From assembly GCF_014217805.1 (NCBI RefSeq), contig NZ_CP055156.1:3664585-3728584 (forward strand): a stretch of DNA of 64,000 bases. Direction: 5' to 3'. The stretch comes from Adhaeribacter swui. Lineage in GTDB: Bacteria > Bacteroidota > Bacteroidia > Cytophagales > Hymenobacteraceae. The number at the start of each line of letters is the position of its first letter. The stretch's first letter is position 1. Both the position numbers and the translations under genes were made by a program. Positions 1 through 9,127 of this stretch are shown here, piece after piece. Under the pieces are notes generated by a model that was not told the DNA's origin, ran no database searches, and was given only the letters and a program-made list of their open reading frames with translations.

Positions 1-282
1 GCCGAATTTTTGTGCGTGAACAAGGCCAAGCCGCAAATGCATTGTAACGGCCAATGCTACCTGAAAAAGCAGTTGCAAAAAGCGGAGCAACAAGAAAATC
101 AATCAACTACTCCTAACTTAAAGCACGCCGCCGAAATAACTTTATTTTGCCAGCATTTGTTTTCGTTGCCTTTTACTCCCGTTCCTTTACCCGTTCAGCA
201 TACCTTTACCTACCTGCCTGGTGTAGCAAAAGCCAACCTCAGGTTTATCTTCCATCCGCCTCAGTTTACGGTTTTAGCTTAA
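1..282 (+). CDS. 3' end of a small Cys-rich Bacteroidota protein gene (5' truncated)
   Basis: The frame is open from the first base of the window and ends with TAA at 280-282, so the start lies outside the window. The TTG at position 10 is not a convincing start because codons before it are in frame and fit the family. The visible part carries LCVNKAKPQMHCNGQCYLKK, a motif I recall from short Bacteroidota proteins that often sit beside copper or redox genes. After the motif it is rich in Gln and Glu, then hydrophobic and Pro-rich. I cannot give a function. The position just before a copper/redox operon is suggestive only. Confidence 0.6.
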   Translation, partial: AEFLCVNKAKPQMHCNGQCYLKKQLQKAEQQENQSTTPNLKHAAEITLFCQHLFSLPFTPVPLPVQHTFTYLPGVAKANLRFIFHPPQFTVLA

Positions 283-453
283 TTTTTAAATTTTTCGTTA
301 TCCCAACGAATTGCGTTTGGGTGACCTTACGCCTGAATTAAGCTACCGGAGCGTATGCTCTATCTTTCTGATTTTTTTAAAAATGGCAGTTTAAGCGGGT
401 TCCCCAGCTTAACAGATAGCGCTATTCATTATTTAATAAATTTCTAATAACTC

Positions 454-1221
454 ATGAAATCTTTATTCTTGAAATATATTCTTGTTATTTTTTCTTTCGC
501 TGTTTTGTTTACCGCTTGTAAAAAAGATCCCGAACCCGGAACCACTCCCATTACCACGGGCAAAGTAACTCTGGAGTTTGACCACGTAGTCGGTGACCAA
601 GCGTTAGCCTTAAATCCACAGCAATACACCAATGCCAACGGCGATCAGTTTCAGATAACTACCTTTAAATACTACATCAGTAATATTGTATTAACCAAAG
701 CCGATGGCACCAGCTACAAGCAACCCGAAAGCTATTACCTGGTAGACGAGGAAGAACCAGATTCCAAGCTGATTACCCTGGAAGAGGTACCGTCGGGCGA
801 GTACACGGGTTTAACTTTTACGGTGGGTGTGGATAGCGTACGCAATGTGTCGGGGGCACAAACCGGCGCCTTAGACACCGCCTTAGGCATGTTCTGGAGC
901 TGGAATACCGGTTATATTTTCCTGAAGCTGGAAGGTTACTCACCCCAGTCCGAGAAAGGCGGTTTAACTTTTCACATTGGCGGCTTTAAAGCACCGAACA
1001 ACACCATCCGCACCATTTCGCCTAATTTAAACGGGAGTAAAATGCTGGTAGCGGCTGGTAAAGCGCCGCAGGTACATTTAAAAGTAAACGTGCTGGAGAT
1101 GTTTCAGTCGCCGCATCTAATCAAGTTTGCTGATTTAAGCTCTACCATGGGTGGGCCGGCTTCGGTAACCATTGCGGATAATTACCGCGACATGTTCCAG
1201 GTGGACCATATCCATAATTAA
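454..1221 (+). CDS. MbnP-like copper-associated lipoprotein
   Basis: A 255-residue protein with a lipoprotein signal (hydrophobic segment about 8-20, lipobox ending at Cys22), so it should be anchored in a cell envelope membrane. The body matches the MbnP family, seen as partners of MbnH di-heme enzymes: a beta-rich fold with the stretch TTFKYYISNI (69-78) and the signature FWSWNTGYIFLKLEG (147-161). In characterised MbnP/MbnH pairs the di-heme enzyme oxidises a Trp of MbnP to kynurenine and MbnP binds copper. Here the only Trp residues are 148 and 150, both inside the signature, so they are the natural targets. His174 and the C-terminal DHIHN could be metal ligands. Two bases separate this gene from the peroxidase gene. 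Family call good; copper role inferred. Confidence 0.85.
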   Translation: MKSLFLKYILVIFSFAVLFTACKKDPEPGTTPITTGKVTLEFDHVVGDQALALNPQQYTNANGDQFQITTFKYYISNIVLTKADGTSYKQPESYYLVDEEEPDSKLITLEEVPSGEYTGLTFTVGVDSVRNVSGAQTGALDTALGMFWSWNTGYIFLKLEGYSPQSEKGGLTFHIGGFKAPNNTIRTISPNLNGSKMLVAAGKAPQVHLKVNVLEMFQSPHLIKFADLSSTMGGPASVTIADNYRDMFQVDHIHN

Positions 1222-1223
1222 CC

Positions 1224-2279
1224 ATGTTTGGTTTTTGGCTGCTAAACAGAAAGTATGGGCTGATTCTGGCGGCTATTTTTTTAAATTTTTTGGCCGGTTG
1301 CTACCCCGATCCGGAGGTACCCACAGCCGTTGACTTACAGAAAAACCCGGCCCACTTTCCCGAACCCGTTTACCTGTTCACCGATAACGAACCAAGCCAA
1401 GCCGGTTTTGAGCTGGGGCGCCAGTTGTTTTACGATCCGCTGCTTTCCCGGGATGGTACGGTATCATGTGGTACCTGCCATAAACAATTTGCCGGCTTTG
1501 CGGATTTAGATCATACGGTGAGCCACGGCATACAAGACCAATTAGGAACGCGCAACACGCCGAGTTTAGCTAATCTGCGTTGGGATAAATCATTTTTTTG
1601 GGATGGAGGAGTTACGCACCTGGAACTGGTACCATTGGCACCCATAACAAATCCTGTGGAAATGGGCGAAAGCTTGAGTAACGTAGTCCGGAAACTGAAC
1701 CGCAGCCCGCAATATGTGAAATTTTTTAAAAAAGTTTTCCATCAGGATAGCATTAACAGCCAGCAATTGTTCCGGGCCATGGCGCAATTTATGGGTCAGT
1801 TCGTATCGGCTTCGGCGCCTTACGACCAGTACGTGCAGGGCAAAACCAACGCCTTAACGGCTACCCAAGTTCAGGGTTTAGCGGTGTTTAACAGCAAGTG
1901 CGCGAGTTGCCATACGCCGGGTTTATTTACCGACTTGTCATTCCGCAACAACGGCTTAGATGCAGATTTTAAAAAAGATGCGGGCCGGCAGATTATTACG
2001 CAATTGGTGGCAGATGCGGGTAAGTTTAAAGTGCCCAGCTTGCGCAATGTAGCCGTGAGCGCGCCTTACATGCACGATGGCCGGTTCCGTACGCTGGCCC
2101 AGGTGCTCGATCATTACAGCCAGGGTGTTAAAAAATCGACTACCCTTGACCCGGTATTAGCGAATGCGCAACCGGGTATTCCCTTGTCTCCGGAAGAAAA
2201 ACAACAGCTTTTAAGTTTTCTAGACGCTTTAACCGACAAAAAGTTTATCACCGATCCGCGCTTTGCCGATCCTTTTTAA
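1224..2279 (+). CDS. MbnH-like di-heme cytochrome c peroxidase family lipoprotein
   Basis: A 351-residue protein of the CcpA/MauG/MbnH di-heme superfamily. It has a signal segment with a lipobox ending at Cys26, and two heme c binding motifs, CGTCH (82-86) and CASCH (226-230), as expected for the two-domain fold. The conserved GTRNTPSLAN and VPSLRNVAVSAPYMHDGRF stretches of the family are present. It lies directly after an MbnP gene, and that pairing is the usual mark of MbnH rather than a detoxifying peroxidase. MbnH enzymes use a high-valent di-heme state to modify Trp in MbnP. The activity here is inferred from family and context; an ordinary cytochrome c peroxidase remains possible. Confidence 0.88.
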   Translation: MFGFWLLNRKYGLILAAIFLNFLAGCYPDPEVPTAVDLQKNPAHFPEPVYLFTDNEPSQAGFELGRQLFYDPLLSRDGTVSCGTCHKQFAGFADLDHTVSHGIQDQLGTRNTPSLANLRWDKSFFWDGGVTHLELVPLAPITNPVEMGESLSNVVRKLNRSPQYVKFFKKVFHQDSINSQQLFRAMAQFMGQFVSASAPYDQYVQGKTNALTATQVQGLAVFNSKCASCHTPGLFTDLSFRNNGLDADFKKDAGRQIITQLVADAGKFKVPSLRNVAVSAPYMHDGRFRTLAQVLDHYSQGVKKSTTLDPVLANAQPGIPLSPEEKQQLLSFLDALTDKKFITDPRFADPF

Positions 2280-2286
2280 GTTGATC

Positions 2287-3279
2287 ATGAAGAAAATTTT
2301 ATACTTGTTTATCCTCTTATTTTTTAAAAATTCAGTCAGTTTAGCCTGCGATATCTGTGGTTGTTTTATGGGCATTACGCCTTACGATAACCAAAGCAGT
2401 ATTGGCGTACTGCACCGCTACCGTAGTTTTAACGGCTACCAAAGTTTCGAGCAAAAATCCCGATTTTTCCCAGCAGGAGCGGGAGTTTTTACAGGTGGGC
2501 CAGATAGCGGGGCGGGTTCGCACAGCCACAACGGCAACCCTTCGGACTTTGAAGTATACCGGGCCACGGAAATCCGGGCGAAGTATTTTGTACATCAGCG
2601 CATTGAGTTAAACGCCTTTGTGCCGTACGTGCAAAATACTACCCAGTACAATAACAACCGCACTACTTTGTCGGGTTTGGGCGATATCAACTTGTTTGCC
2701 GGAGTGCACGTGTTACGTAAAATTGAAGTGGCCGGCGTGCAGCAACGTTTAATTGTGGGTGGCGGGGTAAAGTTACCTACCGGACATTATTACCGCACCA
2801 ATGCCGAAGGAGCCCGATATCCCTTGTTGTACCAAACCGGCACAGGCAGTGTCGATTACTTTGGCTACGTGAATTACATAGCGGGTTACAAGAAATTTGG
2901 TTTAAGCATTAACTCCAGCTACAAACTCAACGGCCAGAATTATTATAAAGAAAGTATCGCAAACAGTTCGGCCCATTTTGCCAATTTGTTTTACCGCTAC
3001 AATGTAAACCAGAACTGGAATATTAATCCATCAATGCAATTTTTCTACGAGTTTACCAAGGGCGAAGAGTTTAACGGCGAACTCACCGGCGAACACAAAA
3101 TGAACAACGCTTTGCTCGGTCCGGGTCTGGATATTTACTACAAAAATGCGGGCATCAACCTGGCTTTTCAGTTACCCATCTACGAAGAAGATACCGGGCA
3201 CCCAGCCAGTGCCGGTCGTTTAGTACTCGGGTTTAGCTACAACTTTAACCAGACCAAGTATTTAATTAAAAGTAAATAA
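2287..3279 (+). CDS. Outer-membrane beta-barrel-like protein of the MbnP/MbnH operon
   Basis: About 330 residues. I chose the ATG at 2287, which gives a clean signal peptide (MKKILYLFILLFFKNSVSLA); an in-frame TTG at 2263 lies inside the upstream gene. The mature N-terminus begins CDICGCFMG, a Cys cluster that may bind metal or be lipidated. The rest has alternating aromatic strands, the pattern GDINLFAGVHVLRK, and a barrel-like C-terminus ending YNFNQTKYLIKSK. It resembles transporter-like outer-membrane proteins that follow MbnP and di-heme peroxidase genes in Bacteroidota. It could be a channel or a structural partner; substrate unknown. Confidence 0.7.
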   Translation: MKKILYLFILLFFKNSVSLACDICGCFMGITPYDNQSSIGVLHRYRSFNGYQSFEQKSRFFPAGAGVFTGGPDSGAGSHSHNGNPSDFEVYRATEIRAKYFVHQRIELNAFVPYVQNTTQYNNNRTTLSGLGDINLFAGVHVLRKIEVAGVQQRLIVGGGVKLPTGHYYRTNAEGARYPLLYQTGTGSVDYFGYVNYIAGYKKFGLSINSSYKLNGQNYYKESIANSSAHFANLFYRYNVNQNWNINPSMQFFYEFTKGEEFNGELTGEHKMNNALLGPGLDIYYKNAGINLAFQLPIYEEDTGHPASAGRLVLGFSYNFNQTKYLIKSK

Positions 3280-3282
3280 AGC

Positions 3283-3684
3283 ATGATGCCGAATCGTTCT
3301 TACCTTATAATCTTGTGGCTGCTGCTAAACATCAGTTCTTGTGCTCCCTCCAAAGAAGAGCAAGTAAAGCAGTTAGAAGAAAAAGTTTTAGCCGTGCACG
3401 ACGAAGTAATGAGCCAAATGGATAAAATCAATCAGCGGCAGCGTAAATTAAAGGCTTCCCTCCAAAATGGCGATACCACGCAATTAAATGTTAGCCAAAT
3501 CCGGCAACAAATAACCGATTTAAAAAATGCGGATGCGGCCATGATGGATTGGATGCACCAATACAAAAGCCCCACCGATTTAGCGCCCGAGCAAGCTACT
3601 ATCTATTTGCAGGACCAGTTAGAAAAAATGGAGCAGGTAAAAAAACAAGTGGCAAACGCCCTGAGTAACACCGAGAAAATATAA
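3283..3684 (+). CDS. Small coiled-coil lipoprotein
   Basis: A 133-residue protein with an N-terminal hydrophobic segment and lipobox (NISSC, Cys20), followed by an almost wholly helical, charged region (EEQVKQLEEKVLAVHDEV) that should form coiled coil. Proteins like this are often labelled viral A-type inclusion protein in Bacteroidota, a name without functional meaning. Three bases separate it from the upstream barrel gene and nine from the SCO gene, so it is co-transcribed with the copper/redox module. Function unknown. Two adjacent ATG codons (3283, 3286) could start it. Confidence 0.75.
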   Translation: MMPNRSYLIILWLLLNISSCAPSKEEQVKQLEEKVLAVHDEVMSQMDKINQRQRKLKASLQNGDTTQLNVSQIRQQITDLKNADAAMMDWMHQYKSPTDLAPEQATIYLQDQLEKMEQVKKQVANALSNTEKI

Positions 3685-3693
3685 AACGAAGCA

Positions 3694-4383
3694 ATGCACC
3701 TAGTACATACCAATTTTTTAAAATTTTTACTTTCCCGGGCTAGCTTTGTTTTGCTGCTGGGTTTACTTTTTAGCTGTTCTCAAACGGATAATACTTCCAA
3801 AAAATTACCAATTCTGGGCGAAAGAGAAGCCACTCAAAAAGTAGTAAACGGCCAAACTGTAAATGACACCTTATATCATCAAATTCCGGATTTTACTTTT
3901 ATCAATCAGGATAGCCAGCAAGTAACCAGTAAAACATTGGCTGGTAAAATCTACGTTTCGGATTTCTTTTTTACTACTTGCCCAAGCATTTGCCCCAAGA
4001 TGAAAAGCCAAATGCTGCGGGTTTACGAAAAATTTAAAAATAACGATCAAGTAGTGCTGTTATCGCATACCATTGATCCGGAGCACGACTCGGTGGCGGT
4101 GCTCCGGGACTACGCGGAGCGTTTGGGCGTAAGCAGCAATAAATGGCAGTTCGTGACCGGGGCGAAAGACAGTATTTACGATATAGCGGCCAAGTACATG
4201 GTTTCGGCGATGGAAGATGAAAAAGAGCCGGGTGGGATTGTGCACAGCGGGGCCTTTATTCTGGTAGATACTAACCGGCACGTGCGGGGCATTTACCACG
4301 GTACCGTTCCGGAACAAGTAGATCAATTAATACAAGATATCCCACTATTATTAGCCGAAGAGTCGCAGCATGCAAAAAATTAA
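3694..4383 (+). CDS. SCO1/SenC family copper chaperone lipoprotein
   Basis: A 229-residue thioredoxin-fold protein. The lipobox ends at Cys28. The copper-binding CxxxC of SCO proteins is seen as CPSICPKM (Cys96, Cys100), and the distant His ligand is His184 in GIVHSGAF. SCO proteins deliver copper to the CuA site of cytochrome oxidase or act as periplasmic thiol reductants. The gene overlaps the following cytochrome gene by 14 bp, so the two are translationally close. Its place in an MbnP/MbnH operon supports a copper-handling job rather than general thiol chemistry. Confidence 0.92.
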   Translation: MHLVHTNFLKFLLSRASFVLLLGLLFSCSQTDNTSKKLPILGEREATQKVVNGQTVNDTLYHQIPDFTFINQDSQQVTSKTLAGKIYVSDFFFTTCPSICPKMKSQMLRVYEKFKNNDQVVLLSHTIDPEHDSVAVLRDYAERLGVSSNKWQFVTGAKDSIYDIAAKYMVSAMEDEKEPGGIVHSGAFILVDTNRHVRGIYHGTVPEQVDQLIQDIPLLLAEESQHAKN

Positions 4384-4786
4384 ATTATCGGTTATAATTT
4401 TAACAGGGCTTGTGCCATTTTTCTGGTTACGTTGTGCCCCCGCTGATTCGGATAGCGGGAAACAATTATATGTGCAACATTGCGAAAGCTGCCATATGCC
4501 GGATGGAAACGGTTTACGACGACTGATTCCGCCATTAACTAATTCGGATTATTTAGTAAAACATCGTCAAGAATTGCCGTGTTTGATCCAACACGGTACG
4601 GCGGAGGCGATGGTTGTAAATGGCCAGCAATACCAGCAGAAAATGCCTGGCGCTGAAGATTTAACTCCCGACCAAATAACGAACCTGTTGAATTTTGTGC
4701 AAACTAACTTTGGCAACAACAACGAACGTTTTACTATTCCGGAAGTAGCGGAGTTGCTAGACGCTTGTGCCGCGCACGATCATTAG
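4370..4786 (+). CDS. Mono-heme cytochrome c lipoprotein
   Basis: A 138-residue class I cytochrome c. The signal segment ends at Cys22 (lipobox-like LRC), the heme motif is CESCHMPDGNG (CESCH at 38-42), and a later KMPG supplies the likely distal Met ligand. It is the last gene of the six-gene operon and starts inside the SCO gene. A soluble or lipid-anchored cytochrome c next to an MbnH-like enzyme is a plausible electron carrier for it, but it could equally feed a terminal oxidase. Confidence 0.9.
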   Translation: MQKIKLSVIILTGLVPFFWLRCAPADSDSGKQLYVQHCESCHMPDGNGLRRLIPPLTNSDYLVKHRQELPCLIQHGTAEAMVVNGQQYQQKMPGAEDLTPDQITNLLNFVQTNFGNNNERFTIPEVAELLDACAAHDH

Positions 4787-4905
4787 TTTACGCCTGGCTT
4801 TGTTCAAGCGAGATAAATTTCAAAATTTTACTAAGTCATAAAAGATCAAGTTTCAACTAAAAAAGTATTTTTTTAGAAGGAAACCAGAGGCGACCCTCTT
4901 TCATT

Positions 4906-4945
4906 AAAAAGAAACCCCAAGCTGGATAACTTGGGGTTTCTTTTT
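4906..4945 (+). terminator. Rho-independent terminator of the MbnP/MbnH operon
   Basis: A perfect 16-bp stem (4906-4921 with 4930-4945) with an 8-nt loop and flanking A and T runs. It is symmetrical, so it may also stop transcription of the minus-strand gene ending at 4982. Confidence 0.88.
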
Positions 4946-4981
4946 GAGAAGTAATTATATTTTTAAATAGATATAAGCAAA

Positions 4982-5551
4982 CTACTTTTTCTTTTTGGCT
5001 GGTTTGCATTCTTTGCAAAAATCGGCCAGCACTTCTACTTCTTTTTTAATTAAATCATGTTGCTCTTCCAGGTTGCTTTCTGAATCCGTAACTAAAGCTT
5101 GTATATCGGCTTGTCTTTTTATCATTTCAGCATTTAATTCATCGTGGGCTTGCTGAAAAAAGTTGTTAGCCGAAAGTGCGTTTTTAGTTTCGTATAACCG
5201 CTGGCGGTACTTGCGGGCATAAAGCTCCAGTAGATCAAAGTCCAGTTGAGCCATTTTTAAGATTAAGTCCGTTTTGTTACCTTCTTCTATCCAGGAAGTT
5301 GCGGGGTTATAAGAAGCCGTCACAAATTTGTTGAAGTTTTTAGTCAGCATAAACTCATAATTGCTCATGGCATAACTAAAATCGAGATTGGCGGCTAAGT
5401 AATGGCGTTGTACCCCTGCAATAGAATTTTGAGGTGCCTGGCCTTTAAAGTCGCTTTTAGAAAGTACCACATCTTTTTTCCACTCCATTTTAACCTGGGC
5501 AAAAGTGGAAAAAGAAACAAATAGTAATAAAAAGGTAAATGTTTTAGTCAT
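4982..5551 (-). CDS. Secreted protein of unknown function, DUF922-like start
   Basis: A 189-residue protein with a clear signal peptide cleaved after STFAQ. The mature start (MEWKKDVVLSKSDFKGQAP) resembles the beginning of DUF922 proteins of Bacteroidota, in which an LxxxDFKG motif precedes a putative zinc-protease core. I see no HExxH motif, so if related it is probably not catalytic. The C-terminal half is helical and acidic, ending with a Cys pair and a Lys tail (CKECKPAKKKK). It stands alone between two terminators. Function unknown. Confidence 0.7.
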   Translation of the reverse strand: MTKTFTFLLLFVSFSTFAQVKMEWKKDVVLSKSDFKGQAPQNSIAGVQRHYLAANLDFSYAMSNYEFMLTKNFNKFVTASYNPATSWIEEGNKTDLILKMAQLDFDLLELYARKYRQRLYETKNALSANNFFQQAHDELNAEMIKRQADIQALVTDSESNLEEQHDLIKKEVEVLADFCKECKPAKKKK

Positions 5552-5652
5552 ATCGTTGATCTTGGGTTAAATCAACGATATTCAAGATGTATGCCTAAAA
5601 TTATATATTTAAAAAATAATACTTTAGTAAACTTATTTCTTCTTTATTTGCT

Positions 5653-5700
5653 TTAAAACAAAAGAGCGCGGCTGTTATCAGCCGTGCTCTTTTGTTTTAA
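5653..5700 (-). terminator. Terminator downstream of the SSS symporter gene
   Basis: A 21-bp stem (5653-5673 with 5680-5700) with one G-T wobble and a 6-nt loop, flanked by A/T runs on both sides. On the minus strand it lies about 15 bases after the symporter stop codon. Confidence 0.88.
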
Positions 5701-5715
5701 AATAATATTTTAATT

Positions 5716-7347
5716 TTACCAGAAGATGGTGTATAAAGCGGCCAGAATACCGCAGATTAACACAGCCCCCACCGCAAAAGATGAAGAAGTCTTGAACATG
5801 GAAGCATCGATTTCCAGACCTTTCGGATTGTTCTTGCTCTTCGGATCCATTAGCGTAATAATTACCATTAAGGCTACTAAAATTAAAAACACGATGCCCA
5901 TTCGGTCAATAAATGGAATTTCGGGAAATTGGAATTTTAAGAAAGTAGATAATGGAATGGTTAATACGGCAGCCACTAATGCAGCCGGTGCAGTAGTACG
6001 TTTCCAGAAGAAACCTAAGGCAAAAATCGCAAATACCCCCGGCGAAATAAAGCCGGTATATTCCTGAATGTACTGGAAAGCCTGATCTAAATTACGTAAC
6101 ACCGGCGCTACCAGAATAGCTACCACAAAAGCTCCAACCACTACTAATTTACCAAAGTTAACCAGCTTGGTTTCGGAAGCATTGCGGTTAAAAAACTTCT
6201 TGTAAATATCCAAGGTGAAGATCGTAGAGATACTGTTGGCTTTACCGGCTAAGGAAGCCACAATGGCGGCGGTAAGAGCCGCAAATGATAAACCTTTTAA
6301 GCCAGCAGGTAATAAGTTTAATAGAACGGGGTAAGCATGGTCCGGAATAACGTGACCGGCTTCGTTCGCCATTTCGGTTTGGAACTGACCGTTTTTGAAG
6401 AGTACGTAAGCCGCAATACCGGGCAATACCACAATAATCGGCATCATTAATTTTAAGAACGCTGCGAACAACAAACCGCTTCGGGCTGTTTTTAAATCTG
6501 CACCTAAGGCACGTTGGGTAATGTATTGGTTACAGCCCCAGTAATTTAAATTTACAATCCACATCCCGCCAATTAATACCGATAGACCGGGTAAATCCAT
6601 GTAAGCATCGCGGGTACCACCTTGCCCATTCGGAATCATTAACTCGCCTTCCGAGATAATCATGCTAAAGTGGTCGGCGGCTTCTTTGCGCAAAAAGCCC
6701 AAACCTTCCCAGGCGCCGCTGCTGCCTAACGTAGTAGCTACTAAATCCAGGGCCAGGTAAGTAGTGGCTAAACCACCCAATACCAATACAAATACCTGAA
6801 TAACATCGGTATAACCAATTACTTTCATGCCGCCCAGGGTTATAAAAATCGCAAAAATGGCTAAACCGTACATACAGTAGTAAAAGTCAATGCCAGATAC
6901 GGTTTGTACCGCTAAAGCGCCCAGGTACAGGATGGATGATAAGTTTACGAAAACGTATACCAACAACCAGAATACCGCCATAATGGTACTTACCGCGTCG
7001 TTGTAGCGCTGCGATAGAAACTGGGGCATGGTATAAATTCGGTTTTTAAGGTAAATGGGAATAAAGAAAACTGCCACAACTACCAGGGTGGCAGCAGCCA
7101 TCCATTCGTAGGTAGATATAGCTAAACCCAGCGCAAACGCCGAACCGGAAGTACCAATAAATTGCTCCGCCGAAATGTTAGATGCAATTAAGGAAGCACC
7201 AATGGCCCACCAGGTTAAAGAGCCTTCGGCCAAAAAGTAATCTTTTGAGTCGGCTTGCCCGGTCCGGTTTTTTCTATAAATCCAATATCCGTAACCGGAT
7301 ACAATTATAAAGTACACCAAAAAAACGATGTAGTCAATTGATTTCAT
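5716..7347 (-). CDS. Sodium:solute symporter (SSS family), probable xylose/sugar transporter
   Basis: About 543 residues with some 14 hydrophobic segments, the size and pattern of SSS/vSGLT-type sodium-sugar symporters. Family marks include WWAIGASLIASNISAEQFIG near the N-terminus and NYWGCNQYITQRALGA in the middle. I start it at the ATG at 7347; a TTG two codons earlier is less likely. It lies on the same strand after xylB and xylA, so xylose is the best substrate guess. A hairpin between xylA and this gene suggests it can also be transcribed separately. Inner-membrane protein. Confidence 0.88.
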   Translation of the reverse strand: MKSIDYIVFLVYFIIVSGYGYWIYRKNRTGQADSKDYFLAEGSLTWWAIGASLIASNISAEQFIGTSGSAFALGLAISTYEWMAAATLVVVAVFFIPIYLKNRIYTMPQFLSQRYNDAVSTIMAVFWLLVYVFVNLSSILYLGALAVQTVSGIDFYYCMYGLAIFAIFITLGGMKVIGYTDVIQVFVLVLGGLATTYLALDLVATTLGSSGAWEGLGFLRKEAADHFSMIISEGELMIPNGQGGTRDAYMDLPGLSVLIGGMWIVNLNYWGCNQYITQRALGADLKTARSGLLFAAFLKLMMPIIVVLPGIAAYVLFKNGQFQTEMANEAGHVIPDHAYPVLLNLLPAGLKGLSFAALTAAIVASLAGKANSISTIFTLDIYKKFFNRNASETKLVNFGKLVVVGAFVVAILVAPVLRNLDQAFQYIQEYTGFISPGVFAIFALGFFWKRTTAPAALVAAVLTIPLSTFLKFQFPEIPFIDRMGIVFLILVALMVIITLMDPKSKNNPKGLEIDASMFKTSSSFAVGAVLICGILAALYTIFW

Positions 7348-7569
7348 AAACAAGGAAAGTGTGGAAGTGTGAGTTTGTTATGCTTAAAGATAAAGGGAAT
7401 TTAAAGTTATGTCTATGGGTAAAGCGATAATTTTATATAAAAAAATTAAAAAATTGGAAGTAAAAAGGAAAATTCGTTGGCGAATATAGAAAGCTTTTTT
7501 GAATTGCTAATTTTTAGAAAAACTGGGTTAGAATGGTTTAAAGTAGTTTTTGTTGAAAATTATAAACAA

Positions 7570-7605
7570 ATAAACCCGGCAAGTAGAAAAACTCACCGGG
7601 TTTAT
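7570..7605 (-). terminator. Hairpin after xylA
   Basis: A 10-bp perfect stem (7570-7579 with 7596-7605) just downstream of the xylA stop on the minus strand. It has a T-rich 3' side but no long T run. It could attenuate read-through into the symporter gene. Confidence 0.6.
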
Positions 7606-7630
7606 CTTAAATGTTAAAAATTTAATAAAA

Positions 7631-8965
7631 TTAGATGTACTGGTTGATCAGGTTTTCGAACAGCTCTTGCTTGCCGCTGATTTGTTGCGGTTCGCCGTTT
7701 TTCAAAGCTAATTCTCGTAGATCTTCCAAAGAAAGTTCGCCGTTTTCGAAACGCTGACCATCACCGCTGTCGAAAGAAGCGTAACGTTCCTGGCGGCGTT
7801 TTTTGTAATCTGATTTTTGCAGAATGCTGTCGGCAATTAATAAGCCACGAGCAAACGCATCAATACCGCCAATGTGGGCTAAAAATAAGTCATCGAGGTC
7901 GGTAGAGTTCCGGCGCAGTTTAGCATCAAAGTTTACGCCACCATTTCCTAATCCACCGGCTTCCAGAATAACCAGCATAGCTTCGGTTAACTCGTACAAA
8001 TCTACCGGGAACTGGTCCGTGTCCCAACCGTTCTGGTAATCGCCGCGGTTGGCATCAATGCTGCCCAACAAGCCAGCATCAGCGGCAATCTGCAATTCGT
8101 GCGCGAAAGTATGCTGCGCCAAAGTAGCGTGGTTGGTTTCCAGGTTTAATTTAAAGTCGTCTTGTAAACCAAATTTATTTAAAAATCCGATTACAGTAGC
8201 GGCATCAAAATCGTACTGGTGCTTGGTTGGTTCCATCGGCTTAGGCTCAATCAGGAAAGTACCGGTAAAACCAGCTTTCCGGCCATAATCGCGGGCAGTT
8301 GCCAGGAATCGGCCCATGTGCTCAATTTCGCGTTTGGTATTGGTGTTCAGCAACGACATATAACCTTCACGACCTCCCCAGAATACGTAGTTTTGTCCGC
8401 CCAAAGCAATAGTTGCATCAATAGCAGCTTTAACTTGCGCAGCAGCATACGTTAGTACGTTAAAATCAGGGTTGGTAGCGGCGCCGTTCATGTAGCGCGG
8501 GTGCGAGAACAAATTAGCGGTACCCCACAATAAACCTACACCGGACTCTTGTTGCTTTTGTTTGGCGTAATCCACAATGGTTTGCAGGTTACGCTCTGAG
8601 TCCGCAATCGATTTGCCTTCAGCTACAATGTCAAAATCGTGGAAGCAGTAGTAGTGCAAGCCTAATTTAGAGGTAAACTCAAAAGCCGCATCCATTTTAT
8701 CTTTGGCGCAGGTAATGGTATCGGAGCTGGTCGACCACGGAAACTCCCGGGTACCCGGACCAAACGGGTCGCCGCCAGTGCCGGTGAACGAATGCCAGTA
8801 AGCTACCGAAAACTTGAAATGGTCTTTCATGGTTTTACCCGCCACTAGCTTGTTTTCGTCGTAATATTTAAACGCCAAAGGGTTGGTAGATTCTTTGCCT
8901 TCGTACGCTATTTTAGAAATATTCGGAAAGTATTCTTTCGATCCGGTTACTACATTAACTGCCAT
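7631..8965 (-). CDS. xylA: Xylose isomerase
   Basis: A 444-residue TIM-barrel enzyme converting D-xylose to D-xylulose in the cytoplasm, of normal length for the class II (long) form. The start ([16 protein letters not shown]), the catalytic-His region ([10 protein letters not shown]), the metal-binding Glu stretch ([18 protein letters not shown]) and the [10 protein letters not shown] region match the family. It follows the xylulokinase gene by 162 bp on the same strand, forming the two-step xylose pathway into the pentose phosphate pathway. Confidence 0.97.
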   Translation of the reverse strand: MAVNVVTGSKEYFPNISKIAYEGKESTNPLAFKYYDENKLVAGKTMKDHFKFSVAYWHSFTGTGGDPFGPGTREFPWSTSSDTITCAKDKMDAAFEFTSKLGLHYYCFHDFDIVAEGKSIADSERNLQTIVDYAKQKQQESGVGLLWGTANLFSHPRYMNGAATNPDFNVLTYAAAQVKAAIDATIALGGQNYVFWGGREGYMSLLNTNTKREIEHMGRFLATARDYGRKAGFTGTFLIEPKPMEPTKHQYDFDAATVIGFLNKFGLQDDFKLNLETNHATLAQHTFAHELQIAADAGLLGSIDANRGDYQNGWDTDQFPVDLYELTEAMLVILEAGGLGNGGVNFDAKLRRNSTDLDDLFLAHIGGIDAFARGLLIADSILQKSDYKKRRQERYASFDSGDGQRFENGELSLEDLRELALKNGEPQQISGKQELFENLINQYI

Positions 8966-9127
8966 ATTTTGCTACAATTAAGGTTTTTAATGATTTAAGT
9001 AATTTTAATGTAAAATAGATTTTAAAAATTTTAAATCCCGCCAGCAAACTGCAAAGCGGAATTTAGTGGAGATTTATAACGAGGGTTAATAAGTTGATTT
9101 TACGGCTAAAATTTAAAATTTTTAAAA

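Noticed and set aside
349-360. Short palindrome GAGCgtatGCTC before the MbnP-like gene
   Set aside because: Four-base arms are too short to separate from chance without conservation data.
2263-2286. TTG at 2263 as start of the barrel-like protein
   Set aside because: It lies within the peroxidase gene and would put extra residues before a perfect signal peptide that starts at the ATG at 2287.
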